Assembly (NCBI GenBank): GCA_964291465.2
Contig: OZ219941.1
Span: forward strand, 131,261 to 195,260
Direction of reading: 5' to 3'
Length of the DNA stretch: 64,000 bases
DNA from: JAGWBJ01 sp964291465
GTDB lineage: Bacteria; Chloroflexota; Dehalococcoidia; Lucifugimonadales; JAGWBF01
The translations under genes and the position numbers were made by a program. A model generated the notes under the pieces. That model was not told where the DNA came from and searched no databases. It was given only the letters and a program-made list of their open reading frames with translations. Within the stretch, counting starts at the first letter, position 1; the number at the start of each line of letters is the position of its first letter. This document shows positions 8,475 to 17,563 of this stretch, piece after piece.

Positions 8475-10063
8475 CGGCCGCCTCCCGCGTCGATGGCCCG
8501 GGCGGCCGCGACCCCGCTGCGTACCGCGCTCTCCATGGTGGAGGGCCACCCCGTGTCGGTCCAGTCTCCCGCCAGGAACAGGTTCTCCACCGGGGTCGCG
8601 TTGGGGGGACGGAGCCGGGCCGACCCCGGCGTACAGCGGAAGGTGGCCGTGGACTTGACGATGAGGAGCTGCTGGATAATGGCCTCCCGTGCCCTGGGGA
8701 ACGCCTCGGCCATCGCCTGAGTGAACACCTGCCGTATATGCTCCTTGGGCTTGTCGGCGTAGTCCCAGGCCCCGCTGACCGAGATGCAGACGTACTGTCC
8801 GTCGAAGGCGGCCGCGCCGCCGCCCCCGCCCGTTTGGCCCGTTTGGCCCGCTTGGCCCGTTCGGGAGGAGGCCAGGATGCTGCGCTTGTCGAAGACCCAC
8901 TGGAGCGGGCTGTCGACGAAGGCCGTGAAGGGAGGCGACGAGGGCTCCATCACCTCCCTGTCGTACCATATGTGGATGTTGACTATGGGGGCGGCGGTGA
9001 GCCTGCCTATGCCGGCGAAGAAGGGCTCCCGGTTCAGCTCCGAGGGCAGGACCGAGGGCAGGGTGTGGAAGGGGAGGGCCGAGAGGTACACGTCTCCCCG
9101 CACGGTCTCCCCGGAGGCCAGGCGTACTCCGCCTATGGAGCGGCCCCGGGACCCGGAGACCAGCACCTCCGTTGCCCGCTTGCCCAGCATGAGCCGTCCG
9201 CCCCGGGCGGCGATGTACTCCTCCGCGGCGTTTCCCATCAGGTCGGACAGGCCCACGAGGGCGTATCCCACGTTGGCCCCCTTCCTGCTCTTGATCACGC
9301 CGTCCTGGTAAATCATCATTCCCATGGAGGCGCTCACGTCGCCCACGTGGTCGTTCAGCGTCGGTAGGACGATCAGGTCCCAGAAGTTCTCTATGGCGCG
9401 GGCCGTCTGGCCGTTGGCCTTCAGCCACTGGAGGAAGGTCTGGTCCTCGAGCTCGGGCCTGTGCCGGTTGGAGAAGCGGATCTTGAGCAGGGCGTAGAGG
9501 GCCAGGAGCTTGTCCCTCACCCCCAGGTGGGGATAGGCGAGGAAGGAGGGCAGCAGGTGGAAGGGCGCGGGCAAGGGCGCCGCCGTCAGGAGCCCCGTCC
9601 TGTGCCGGCGCCCGTTCCGGGCCGGCGAAGCGACCCGGACGCGGAGGGTCGGCTGCAGGTGGGCGCGGTCCAGCGTGCCAAGCTTCCTCAGGAAGTCCAT
9701 GTAGTAGTGGCAGCAGCCGAGAAAGACGTGCTGGCCGTTGTCCACGGGGAACCCGGCGGCGCTGCTCTCCCGCCCATCGGGCGCTCCCGAGTCGTCGCCG
9801 CCCTCCCCGGATTGGAGGGACTCGGCCGTCGGGACGTCCGTTTCCCGCACTCCGTTTCCCGCGCCCCTGTTTCCCGCGCCCTCGTTTCCTAGGAAAGAAT
9901 GGAAGAAGGAGAAGGCCCTTCCCCCGAGGAAAGGGCGTTTCTCCACCAGCGTCACCTCATGGCCGGCGTCGAGGAGGTGGCAAGCGGCGGCCATGCCCGC
10001 CAGGCCACCGCCGAGGACGACTACGTGGGATGCTGGGCCATTGGAAGTAGGCTTCTTATCCAT
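8471..10063 (-). CDS. hpnE: HpnE, FAD-dependent hydroxysqualene dehydroxylase
   Basis: HpnE converts hydroxysqualene to squalene in the HpnC/D/E route. The 530-residue product opens with a dinucleotide-binding motif (VVVLGGGLAGMAAACHL) followed by the VEKRPFLGGRA segment of phytoene-desaturase-like flavoproteins, and ends with the family's LFLAGDWTDTGWPSTMESA pattern. It is longer than usual (about 420-470) because two low-complexity insertions interrupt it: one around residues 58-100, encoded by 15-bp tandem repeats, and one around residues 396-415, encoded by 9-bp repeats. It overlaps hpnD by 43 bases upstream and the SDR gene by four bases downstream. The ATG at 10063 lacks a clear Shine-Dalgarno and may depend on coupling to hpnD. 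Confidence 0.88.
   Translation of the reverse strand: MDKKPTSNGPASHVVVLGGGLAGMAAACHLLDAGHEVTLVEKRPFLGGRAFSFFHSFLGNEGAGNRGAGNGVRETDVPTAESLQSGEGGDDSGAPDGRESSAAGFPVDNGQHVFLGCCHYYMDFLRKLGTLDRAHLQPTLRVRVASPARNGRRHRTGLLTAAPLPAPFHLLPSFLAYPHLGVRDKLLALYALLKIRFSNRHRPELEDQTFLQWLKANGQTARAIENFWDLIVLPTLNDHVGDVSASMGMMIYQDGVIKSRKGANVGYALVGLSDLMGNAAEEYIAARGGRLMLGKRATEVLVSGSRGRSIGGVRLASGETVRGDVYLSALPFHTLPSVLPSELNREPFFAGIGRLTAAPIVNIHIWYDREVMEPSSPPFTAFVDSPLQWVFDKRSILASSRTGQAGQTGQTGGGGGAAAFDGQYVCISVSGAWDYADKPKEHIRQVFTQAMAEAFPRAREAIIQQLLIVKSTATFRCTPGSARLRPPNATPVENLFLAGDWTDTGWPSTMESAVRSGVAAARAIDAGGGR
8831..8860. repeat. 9-bp tandem repeat inside hpnE
   Basis: Three copies of CGTTTGGCC (the third with one change) run from 8831 to 8857, followed by a partial copy. 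They encode a Gly/Gln/Thr-rich insertion in HpnE and stay in frame. Confidence 0.8.
9837..9889. repeat. 15-bp imperfect tandem repeat inside hpnE
   Basis: Four imperfect copies built on TCCGTTTCCCGCGCC encode the GNEGAGNRGAGNG-type insertion near the N terminus of HpnE. Copy one is 14 bases and the last is partial. Confidence 0.75.
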
Positions 10064-10905
10064 GTCTGGACTGTGACCAGGTATTTCTCACGTCTGCTGA
10101 GCCCCACCCTGCCGGTGAAGACGTCGAAGCCCTGTCTCTCTATCCTGTCCAGGATCAGACTGTAGAGCTTGCCCAGCACCGCGGGACAGGCCCGGGACCG
10201 GGGAGACAGGAGGGGCAAGAGCTTGGCCCCGCTCTCGTAGTACGCCCTTGCCCGCCGCGCCTGTATAGCCATCAGGTCGCGGAAGGGCTCGTTCAACACC
10301 CCCTGCCTCAGCTCTTCCTCCGAGTACCCCGTGCTCCGGACCTCGTCCATGGGCAGGTAGACCCGGTCCCGCTCCATGTCCTCCCGCACGTCCCTCATTA
10401 TATTCGTAATCTGCATGGCAAGGCCAAGGTCCACCGCGTACTCCCTGGCCCTGGGCTCCGAGAAGCCGAAGATGTGGAGGCAGGCCAGGCCCACCACCGA
10501 GGCCACCCTGTAGCAGTAGGTCCGGAGCTCGTCGAAGTCCTGGTAGCGGGTCTTGGTCAGGTCCATCTCGACGCCCGAGACCACCTCCTGGAAGTACTCC
10601 TCGGGTATCTCGAAGACGGAGGCGGTGTCGGCCAGGGCCGTGAACACGGGGCCGTCGGGCCGCCCGGCGTAGGCCTCCGACAGGCTGGACCGGAGGGAGT
10701 CCAGCCGGGCCAGCTTTTCTTCCCTGGGCATCGGCGCGTCGCTGGCGTCGTCGCACAGGCGGCAGAAGGCGTAGGTCGCGTAGATGGCCCTGCGCTTCCT
10801 GTCGGGAAGGGTGATGAAGGCGTAGTAGAAGTTGGTTGCAGCCCTCCTGGTGATGAGCCGGCACTCCCGGTACGCGGTGTGAAGCTGCGGGACCGTACGG
10901 GCCAT
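10021..10905 (-). CDS. hpnD: HpnD, presqualene diphosphate synthase
   Basis: The product has 294 residues and belongs to the phytoene/squalene synthase family. The first Asp-rich motif is CDDASD and the second DVREDMERDRVYLP, both needed for Mg-diphosphate binding. HpnD condenses two farnesyl diphosphates to presqualene diphosphate; HpnC and HpnE then complete squalene. It lies 90 bases after hpnC and overlaps hpnE by 43 bases. The HpnC-HpnD assignment rests on order and on the short form with RVYLP; exchanging the two labels would not change the pathway. Confidence 0.88.
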   Translation of the reverse strand: MARTVPQLHTAYRECRLITRRAATNFYYAFITLPDRKRRAIYATYAFCRLCDDASDAPMPREEKLARLDSLRSSLSEAYAGRPDGPVFTALADTASVFEIPEEYFQEVVSGVEMDLTKTRYQDFDELRTYCYRVASVVGLACLHIFGFSEPRAREYAVDLGLAMQITNIMRDVREDMERDRVYLPMDEVRSTGYSEEELRQGVLNEPFRDLMAIQARRARAYYESGAKLLPLLSPRSRACPAVLGKLYSLILDRIERQGFDVFTGRVGLSRREKYLVTVQTWIRSLLPMAQHPT

Positions 10906-10995
10906 GGACCCCCCTGGTGTTCGGCTGTGCCCGGCCCGGCAAGGGATCGGGCCCTGTCGCCCGCGGGCGGGGCGCGCTCTCCGTTCCGTGAGCCC

Positions 10996-11985
10996 TCAGG
11001 CCCGTCCCATGGCGGTGCGCCGCCTGGGGAGAAGGCGCATGCGGGCCCACGTGGAGAGGAAGAGAAGGGCCTTTCGCGTCCGGGACAGGGACGGCCGCCG
11101 GGAGAGGACGTCGTAGCCCTGCCTCTCTATGGCGCGGAGGACGGCGGCGCCGCCGGCGGTGAACAGCGCCACGTCCAGCCTGATGCGGCCGTCCAGTGTA
11201 TCCACCAGCTCCAGGCCCTCCTGGAACAGTGTCCGGGCCCGGTCCACCTGGAAGGCCATCAGCCGGCGAAACTCGTCGTTGACGACCCCCCGGGCCAGGT
11301 CGTCCTCCCCGTAGCCGAAGCGGGCCATGTCCTCCATGGGTATGTAGATCCGGCCCATGCGGTAGTCCCTGGCCACGTCCTGCCAGAAGTTGGCAAGCTG
11401 GAGGGCCGTGCAGGTCAGGTCCGACAGCCGCTGCCTCTCCTCGTCCCGGTACCCGAAGAGGTAGAGGAACAGCCGGCCCACGGGGTTGGCCGAGTGGTCA
11501 CAGTAGTGGGCCAGCTCCGAGTAGGTCTCGTAGCGGTGCTTCCGCTGCTCCATCCGGTTGGCCTCGATGAGCTTGAGGAAGGGCTCTCTGGGGATATCGA
11601 AGCGGCGGACCGTGTCCTGAAGGGCGACCATCACCGGGTGGGACGGCTCCCCATCGTAGCAGGCGTGCAGCTCCCCCTCCCAGGCGTCGAGTAGGGCCAG
11701 CTTGACGGGCCGCAGGTCCGAGGCCGGCTCCAGCCCGGCGGCGGCGGGGGGACGCCACCCCGCCTGGCCCAGGGACTGGGACAGCCCCTCTGCGCTCTCG
11801 TCGCCCAGGTCGTCGACCCAGCGGCAGTAGGCGTAGACGGCTTGGACGTAGCGGCGGGTGGCCCTGGGGATGAGCATGGAGCCCACCGTGAAGTTCTCAT
11901 AGTGGGTCCGCGCCAGGCCCTCGCAGTACCGGAAAGCGGCCTCGCGGCTGTGGGCCCGGGGGTCGGCGGCGGTCACGGGTCCCAT
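10996..11985 (-). CDS. hpnC: HpnC, hydroxysqualene synthase
   Basis: The 329-residue protein is a second phytoene/squalene synthase family member, with CRWVDDLGDE and QDVARDYRMGRIYIP as the two Asp-rich motifs. HpnC turns presqualene diphosphate into hydroxysqualene, feeding HpnE. The ATG at 11985 begins 10 bases after the SHC-YjbQ stop; a GTG three codons later (encoding MTAADPRA) is an alternative start. An unusual insertion of about 25 residues (a Gln/Pro/Ala-rich stretch around residue 75) separates the first Asp-rich helix from the next. hpnC, hpnD and hpnE are consecutive, as in other hopanoid producers. Confidence 0.88.
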   Translation of the reverse strand: MGPVTAADPRAHSREAAFRYCEGLARTHYENFTVGSMLIPRATRRYVQAVYAYCRWVDDLGDESAEGLSQSLGQAGWRPPAAAGLEPASDLRPVKLALLDAWEGELHACYDGEPSHPVMVALQDTVRRFDIPREPFLKLIEANRMEQRKHRYETYSELAHYCDHSANPVGRLFLYLFGYRDEERQRLSDLTCTALQLANFWQDVARDYRMGRIYIPMEDMARFGYGEDDLARGVVNDEFRRLMAFQVDRARTLFQEGLELVDTLDGRIRLDVALFTAGGAAVLRAIERQGYDVLSRRPSLSRTRKALLFLSTWARMRLLPRRRTAMGRA

Positions 11986-11995
11986 GGGCGGGCGC

Positions 11996-14659
11996 TCACC
12001 GTCCCAGGACCTGGACCACCACCTCTCTGGGACGGGGATGGTCCAGCTCGATGAAGAAGATGCTCTGGTAGGTGCCGAAGCGCATGGCGCCGTCGACGAT
12101 GGGGATGGTCTCACTGGTGCCCAGGAACAGGTGCTGGCAGTGGGCGTGGCCGTTGGGGGCCTCATCGGGGTTCATGTTCACCGTGCGGACCGAGAAGTCG
12201 TTGTGCCTGTATTCGGCGTGGCGCGGCGACAGCCTCTCCAGGAGGCCCTCCATGTCCTCGACCAGCAGGGGCTCGTTCTCGTTGAGCTTGACCGCGGCGG
12301 TGGTGTGCTTGGAGAAGACGACGACGAAGCCGTGGGTCACGCCCGAGTCGGCCACACAGTCGCGGACCTGCTCGGTGATGTCCATGAACTCGGTGTGCCG
12401 GGTGGCCTGCATCTTGAGGCAGTAGTCCTTGATGACCAGCCCCTGCCCCGGGGGCGCCATGTCGATCCTCCCCAGGGACGGGCCCGCCGTTGGATCGCCC
12501 GCGCCGTTCGACCCGCCGTTCCTAGATTTGGCGAGCGTGTCCGTATCCGTCTCTCGAGTGAATCTGTCATCCATCGCCTTCCCCCTCCCGCCGTTCGGCC
12601 CGTTGTTGTGCCGCGCGCCCACATCCAGGGAGTGGCCTCCCTGGACTCTCCCTCCCGCCAGGTCGAGATACCTGCCCAGGGCCAGCAGGGGCCACAGATT
12701 GCGGTACATGTGATAGTTGATCATGAACCCCACGGGCATATCCAGTCCCTGGTAGCCTTCCTCACCCGGTCTGGGCAGGCGTGCCAGCCTCTCGCCGACG
12801 CCGTAGCCCGGGAACCCGGTACCGGTGAAGTAGGGCTCATCCCACGAGCCGTCCTCCTGCTGGGTGTCCATCAGGTATTGAACGCCCCTGACCACCGCCC
12901 GGTGGTCGAGGGCCTCCCTTCCTAGCCCGGCCAGCAGGGCCAGCAGCGCCCAGGCCGTCTGGGACGCGGTGCTGGGCCCCACCCCCCTGAGGGTGGGGTC
13001 CACGTAGGAGCCGCAGCTCTCCCCCCAGCCCCCGTCGTCGTTCTGGTGGTCCACCACCCAGTCTATCGCCCTTGTAACGTACTCCTGGGACATGTCCTCG
13101 CCGATGGCCTCCAGGGCGGGGAGCACCGCCCCCGTGCCATAGATGTAGTTGACTCCCCAGCGGCCGAACCAGGCGCCGTCGGGCTCCTGCTCGCCACGGA
13201 TGTACTCGTAGGCCCGCTTGACGGCGGGCAGGTCCCTGTCCAGCCCCAGCTTGCCCATCATCTCGACCACGTGGGCGGTGACGTCGGCGCTGGGCGGGTC
13301 CAAAGCCTCCCCGAAGTCGGCGAAGGGTATCTTGGCGATGTAGGCCTTGGTGTTGTCCTTGTCGAAGGCCGCCCACCCCCCGTTGGAGGACTGCATGCTG
13401 AGCAGCCAGTCGGCGCCCAGCTTTATGGACTGGGTCCGCCGCCGCTCGTCGTCCCCCCGCTGGCGGATGGCGTTGAGGGCCATGATAACCTCGGACACGT
13501 CGTCGAGGTCGGGGTAGTTGTCGTTATCGAACTCGAAGGCCCAGCCTCCCGGGAGGGCCTTCTTGTTCTTCACCTGCCAGTCGCCGCCGTTGAGGATCTG
13601 GTTCTTGACCAGCCAGCGGCCCGCCTGCTGAATGCGCGGGTCGTCGGGGGCCACGCCGGAGTCCAGGAGCGCGATGGCGACCAGGGCCGTATCCCACACG
13701 GGCGAGATGCAGGCCTGCACCCTGAGGGTGTCCTCCTCCTCGATGGCGTACCGCTCGAAGGCCTCCAGCCCCTTCTTCATTACCGGGTGGTCCATGGAGT
13801 AGCCCAGGTGCTTCAGAGCGATAAGCGAGTAGACCCACGGCGGCTGTATCCCGCCCCAGCAGCCGTCGGCCTCCTGGCGGGCCAGGATCCACTCGACGGC
13901 CTTGGAGATGGCGAGCCCCCGCCCCGGCTTTATGGGCGACCGCTCGTACCAGCGGCTGAGCTTGTCGGTCATGTGAAAGAGGCCGCGCCAGCTCATGAGG
14001 CTGCCGGGCCTGGGCAGGGAGTAGTCGGTCCGGTCCCTGGGCTCGGGGAACAGCTCGTCTATCCTGGCCGACTCCGGGATGGGCTTGACGGGCCGTCCGG
14101 TCAGGATAATGAGCAGGGGGACGATGGTGGCCCGGGCCCAGCTTGCGAACTCGTACAGGTTGAAGGGGGACCAGTTGGGCAGGAACATGAGCTCCGGCGG
14201 CATGGCCGGGGTGCCCTTCCACTCCCATTGGCCGAACATGGAGAGCCATATCTTGGTGAATATCCGAACCCGGGGCACTCCTCCCTTGGAGAGGATGAAG
14301 TTCCTCGCCCGCACCATGTTGGGGGCGTCGGCGGAGACCCCGGCAAGCTTGAGGGCGAAATAGCACTCCACCGACGTGCTCAGGTTCCCCGGGGAGTCCA
14401 GGTATTGGCCCCAGGAGCCGTCGCTGCGCTGCTTGCTCAGTATGAAGTTGACCAGCTTCCTCCACCTGGCCTCGTCCACCACGTCCAGGAAGTAGGTCAG
14501 CATGAGGTACTCGGCCTCCATGGTGGGGTTGGACTCCAGCTCCCCCCACCAGTAGCCGTCGGGGTGCTGTCGAGACCATATGTGCTCCTGTGCACGTGCG
14601 ACGGTCTCCCGCACGGAAGCCCGTACTTCGGCCTCGGTCTTGACTCTCACGTTCTCCAT
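11996..14659 (-). CDS. shc: Squalene-hopene cyclase fused to a C-terminal YjbQ/UPF0047 domain
   Basis: Residues 1-670 are a complete squalene-hopene cyclase. The catalytic DXDD motif is present as DLDD at 384-387 (followed by VSE rather than the usual TA), QW repeats are spread along the chain, and the C-terminal TGTGFPG and LALGRY landmarks are intact. It cyclises squalene to hopene or hopanol at the membrane. The frame then continues without a stop through a Gly/Asn/Asp-rich linker (671-737) into a full YjbQ domain (738-887), showing HTTAAVKLNE, HAHCQH and FGTYQSIFFIELD. YjbQ proteins normally stand alone at about 140 residues and have weak thiamine-phosphate synthase activity in vitro. I know of no SHC with this extension. 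A well-placed internal ribosome site suggests the YjbQ part could also be made alone. Confidence 0.9.
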   Translation of the reverse strand: MENVRVKTEAEVRASVRETVARAQEHIWSRQHPDGYWWGELESNPTMEAEYLMLTYFLDVVDEARWRKLVNFILSKQRSDGSWGQYLDSPGNLSTSVECYFALKLAGVSADAPNMVRARNFILSKGGVPRVRIFTKIWLSMFGQWEWKGTPAMPPELMFLPNWSPFNLYEFASWARATIVPLLIILTGRPVKPIPESARIDELFPEPRDRTDYSLPRPGSLMSWRGLFHMTDKLSRWYERSPIKPGRGLAISKAVEWILARQEADGCWGGIQPPWVYSLIALKHLGYSMDHPVMKKGLEAFERYAIEEEDTLRVQACISPVWDTALVAIALLDSGVAPDDPRIQQAGRWLVKNQILNGGDWQVKNKKALPGGWAFEFDNDNYPDLDDVSEVIMALNAIRQRGDDERRRTQSIKLGADWLLSMQSSNGGWAAFDKDNTKAYIAKIPFADFGEALDPPSADVTAHVVEMMGKLGLDRDLPAVKRAYEYIRGEQEPDGAWFGRWGVNYIYGTGAVLPALEAIGEDMSQEYVTRAIDWVVDHQNDDGGWGESCGSYVDPTLRGVGPSTASQTAWALLALLAGLGREALDHRAVVRGVQYLMDTQQEDGSWDEPYFTGTGFPGYGVGERLARLPRPGEEGYQGLDMPVGFMINYHMYRNLWPLLALGRYLDLAGGRVQGGHSLDVGARHNNGPNGGRGKAMDDRFTRETDTDTLAKSRNGGSNGAGDPTAGPSLGRIDMAPPGQGLVIKDYCLKMQATRHTEFMDITEQVRDCVADSGVTHGFVVVFSKHTTAAVKLNENEPLLVEDMEGLLERLSPRHAEYRHNDFSVRTVNMNPDEAPNGHAHCQHLFLGTSETIPIVDGAMRFGTYQSIFFIELDHPRPREVVVQVLGR
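12572..12589 (-). promoter_or_regulatory. Internal ribosome-binding site and ATG before the YjbQ part of the fusion
   Basis: On the minus strand GGGAGG (12589-12584) stands nine bases before an in-frame ATG at 12574 (Met696 of the fusion). Initiation here would give a 192-residue protein made of 42 linker residues plus the YjbQ domain. It may be a relic of two formerly separate genes or an active second start. Confidence 0.45.
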
Positions 14660-14708
14660 ATGTCGCCTCTCAGCGCCCCTCCTTTCTTCAGTAGTCGTAC
14701 CCGGGTCG

Positions 14709-15692
14709 TCAGGCGTACCCGTGCTCCCGAAACCACCTCACCGCCTTTTCCAGGGCCCCCTCCACGGGACTCTGGGGGACGCCCAACGTCTCCACTGCCT
14801 TTCTACAGTCGACGTACATGGGCTTCCGGGACACCTTCAGCCCCTCCACCGGTATCGCCGGCTCCCTCCGCAGGACCATGCCCTCCACCACCTGGTCGAC
14901 GTATCCGGCGGCGATCGCCATCCACGTGGGCAGCTTCAGCCTGGGCGCCCTCCTGCCGGTCAATCCCTCCAGGACGCCGAACACCTGGGCCAGGGTCATG
15001 TTCCTGTTTCCGAGCAGGTACCTCTCTCCGGGTTTCCCGTTCTCCAGCGCCATGACGTGGCCCGCGCCGACGTCCTCCACGTCCACCACGTTCATCCCCG
15101 CGTCCACGTAGGCGGGGACACGGCCCCGGATGAAGTCCAGCACCATGCGGCCCGTCGGCGTCGGCTTAACGTCCCAGGGCCCTATGGGGGTGGTGGGATT
15201 GACTACCACCACCGGCAGGCCACGCCCGGCCAGGTCCAGGGCCTCCTGCTCCGCCTGGTACTTGGACCGCTTGTAGTGGCCCACCAGCTCCTCGGGCGAG
15301 GCGCTCACCTCCTCGGTCCCCAGGCCGCCCTTTGGTATGTGGACCGTCGAGACGGTGCTGGTGTACACGCACCGGCCCACGCCGGCCTTCAGGGCTTCTT
15401 CCAGGACGACCTTGGTCCCCGAGACGTTCACGTCGTATATGACACCGGGGTCCCTGGCCCAGAACGTGTACGCGGCGGCGCAGTGGACGACGCCGTCGCA
15501 CCCACGGAGCCCCCGGGAGACCGATTCCCTGTCCCGTATGTCTCCCGGGACCGTCTCGAAGCCCGTGTCCTTCAGATTTAAGGTGCTGCTCCCGGGCCTC
15601 ACCAGGGCCCTGACACTATGCCCGGAAGCCTCCAGGGACCGGGCCACGTTGGCGCCCACGAAACCCGTGGCCCCGGTCAACAGTACCTTCAT
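14709..15692 (-). CDS. hpnA: HpnA, hopanoid-associated sugar epimerase
   Basis: The 327-residue extended SDR begins with LLTGATGFVGANVARSL (NAD-binding GxxGxxG) and has the YKRSKYQAEQEA catalytic segment (YxxxK). The pattern NPTTPIGPWDVKPTPTG is characteristic of HpnA, an SDR that is consistently found with squalene-hopene cyclases; its substrate is not firmly established. It lies between hpnG (21 bases upstream) and the SHC-YjbQ fusion (49 bases downstream), in one transcription direction. The ATG at 15692 fits the family's N terminus exactly. Confidence 0.88.
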   Translation of the reverse strand: MKVLLTGATGFVGANVARSLEASGHSVRALVRPGSSTLNLKDTGFETVPGDIRDRESVSRGLRGCDGVVHCAAAYTFWARDPGVIYDVNVSGTKVVLEEALKAGVGRCVYTSTVSTVHIPKGGLGTEEVSASPEELVGHYKRSKYQAEQEALDLAGRGLPVVVVNPTTPIGPWDVKPTPTGRMVLDFIRGRVPAYVDAGMNVVDVEDVGAGHVMALENGKPGERYLLGNRNMTLAQVFGVLEGLTGRRAPRLKLPTWMAIAAGYVDQVVEGMVLRREPAIPVEGLKVSRKPMYVDCRKAVETLGVPQSPVEGALEKAVRWFREHGYA

Positions 15693-15713
15693 CCATGCTC
15701 CCGGAACCCTGCT

Positions 15714-16463
15714 CTAACCTCGAGGGCCGCTGCCGGCCCCGACCGCGGCTGCCCGGGGCCGCGAGTCGACCGTTTCCAGAAAGGCCCCTTCCAGAAAGGA
15801 CATTACGAAGGGCGTCAGGCTGCTCCGGGCCTGGCGCACCTGGCCACGGAGCCTGGCGACGGCGGGAAAGTGGCGGGGCCGCGCCGCCAGCCCCAGGGCC
15901 ACACGGGCGGCCTGGACGAAAAGACCCCTGTCGCCCAGCTCCGCCACGAAAGGCGGCAGATCCTGGGCGGCCACGTCCAGCACGGAGCGCACGCTGAGGA
16001 AAGGCACACCGCGGCGGGCGCACTCCCGGGCCAGCCAGTAGTCCTCCATCGTCACCGCCACGGCCCCGGTCTGCCGGCCGTGGGAGCGCTTCTCCCCGGC
16101 GGTGCACAGGGCCGCCTCTACGGTGAGGGTGTCCCCCGTCCGCCAGCGGGCCCCGGACCGCTCCAGCGCGGCTTCGGCGGCCCGGAGAAGGCCCCGGTCG
16201 CACTCGATGGGGTCGCCGCCTCCCGCGGTCAGCAGGCGTCTCGCCGCCACCAGGTCGCCCGTTTCCAGGCCGTCATGGAGGGCTCCCGCGAAGCCCACGG
16301 CCAGGACCCCGTCGACGTGCGGGCGCCCGTCCAGGAAGGACCCCAGCGTGGCGGGGGCCCGGGTCCCGCCGACGCCGGTGACGCAGGCAAGGGAGCGCGC
16401 GGAAGCGCCGGACCGCGTGACGGCCTGCGCTTCCCGCTTCATCGGAGCCGCGATTACGATCAA
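15714..16463 (-). CDS. hpnG: HpnG, hopanoid-associated nucleosidase/phosphorylase
   Basis: The 249-residue protein is a member of the purine/uridine phosphorylase (MTA/SAH nucleosidase-like) superfamily: it opens with IVIAAPMKREAQAV and contains GVLAVGFAGAL and VTMEDYWLA segments that line the nucleoside site. HpnG removes adenine from adenosylhopane to yield ribosylhopane (or its phosphate), the step after HpnH. hpnH ends 21 bases upstream and hpnA starts 21 bases downstream. The family name is supported mainly by the tight neighbourhood, since sequence alone gives only the superfamily. Confidence 0.83.
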   Translation of the reverse strand: MIVIAAPMKREAQAVTRSGASARSLACVTGVGGTRAPATLGSFLDGRPHVDGVLAVGFAGALHDGLETGDLVAARRLLTAGGGDPIECDRGLLRAAEAALERSGARWRTGDTLTVEAALCTAGEKRSHGRQTGAVAVTMEDYWLARECARRGVPFLSVRSVLDVAAQDLPPFVAELGDRGLFVQAARVALGLAARPRHFPAVARLRGQVRQARSSLTPFVMSFLEGAFLETVDSRPRAAAVGAGSGPRG

Positions 16464-16484
16464 CGACCGTTCCTCTATAGCGTC

Positions 16485-17525
16485 CTAGGCTGCGGTGATG
16501 CCGCTCTTGCTCACCGCCCCGGACTTGATCAGCGTTACCCAGTCCCTCGGGCTGGATATGGCGTTGAAGATGGTGGCCGACTCGAAGCCGCAGTGCATCA
16601 TGCAGCCCGCGCACCTGGGGTCCTTGCCGACGCCGTACTTCTCCCACAGCTCCTTGTCGAAGAGCTGCTTCACGTCCTGGACGTGCTCGTCGGCCAGGGG
16701 GTAGCAGGGCTTTCTCCACCCCATTACCGTGTAGGTGGGGTTGGAGTAGGCGGTGCACTGGTACTCCCGCTCCCCCCGGAGGAAGTTGAGGTACAGGGGG
16801 TTGTTGTAAAGCCTCAGGCCGTCGACCTTGTTCTCGTCGAGGATATCCTTGAAGGCGTCCCTGGACTCCTTCCGCGTCAGGAAGAGGTCGTGGTCGGGGG
16901 CGTGCTCGTAGTCGTAGCCGGGCGACACCATGCACCCCTCGACCCCCAGCTCGGTCATGTCCTTGAAGAGGGCGTGGATGTCCTCGACGTCGCACCCCCG
17001 GAAGATGGTGGTGTTGGTGCAGACCCGGTAGCCGCCGTCCAGGGCCGCCTCGATGGCCTGCCTGGCCCTGCGGAACACGCCCTTGCGGGCCACGAACTCG
17101 TCGTGCTTCTCCTCCATGCCGTCCATGTGGACGACCCACGACAGGTACTTGGAGGGGGGCACCTTCTTCATGACCCTCTCCAGCAGCAGGCCGTTGGTGC
17201 AGCAGTATACGAAGTACCTGCGGCGGACCAGCTCGTTGATTATCTCGTCGATCTTGGGGTGTATCGTGGGCTCCCCGCCGGCGATGGAGACGATGGGCGC
17301 GCCGGAGCTCTCCACGGCGCTTACCGCCTCGTCCACGGGCATCATCTTGTCCATTACGGACCTGTACTCGTGTATCCGGCCGCAGCCGATGCACGCCAGG
17401 TTGCACATCTCCAGGGGCTCCAGCATGGTCACCAGGGGAAACCGCTTTCGGCCCGTGAAGCGGTTCTTGAGCATGTACCATGCCAGCCTGACCGACAGCT
17501 CCATGGGCCGCGTCGCTCTCTTCAT
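16485..17525 (-). CDS. hpnH: HpnH, radical SAM adenosylhopane synthase
   Basis: HpnH joins a 5'-deoxyadenosyl radical to diploptene to make adenosylhopane, the precursor of all side-chain-extended hopanoids. The 346-residue protein has the radical SAM CX3CX2C motif at C41, C45 and C48 (CNLACIGCG), an N-terminal membrane-associating segment rich in Arg and aromatic residues, and the AGGEPTIHP signature that binds SAM. A further set of cysteines near the C terminus (CAGCMMHCGFE) is typical of this family. The ATG at 17525 has TAAGGA seven bases upstream; the 32-codon longer frame lacks support. Confidence 0.92.
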   Translation of the reverse strand: MKRATRPMELSVRLAWYMLKNRFTGRKRFPLVTMLEPLEMCNLACIGCGRIHEYRSVMDKMMPVDEAVSAVESSGAPIVSIAGGEPTIHPKIDEIINELVRRRYFVYCCTNGLLLERVMKKVPPSKYLSWVVHMDGMEEKHDEFVARKGVFRRARQAIEAALDGGYRVCTNTTIFRGCDVEDIHALFKDMTELGVEGCMVSPGYDYEHAPDHDLFLTRKESRDAFKDILDENKVDGLRLYNNPLYLNFLRGEREYQCTAYSNPTYTVMGWRKPCYPLADEHVQDVKQLFDKELWEKYGVGKDPRCAGCMMHCGFESATIFNAISSPRDWVTLIKSGAVSKSGITAA

Positions 17526-17563
17526 GTGTCCGTCCTTATCCTTCCGCCCGCATGCCTTGGACT

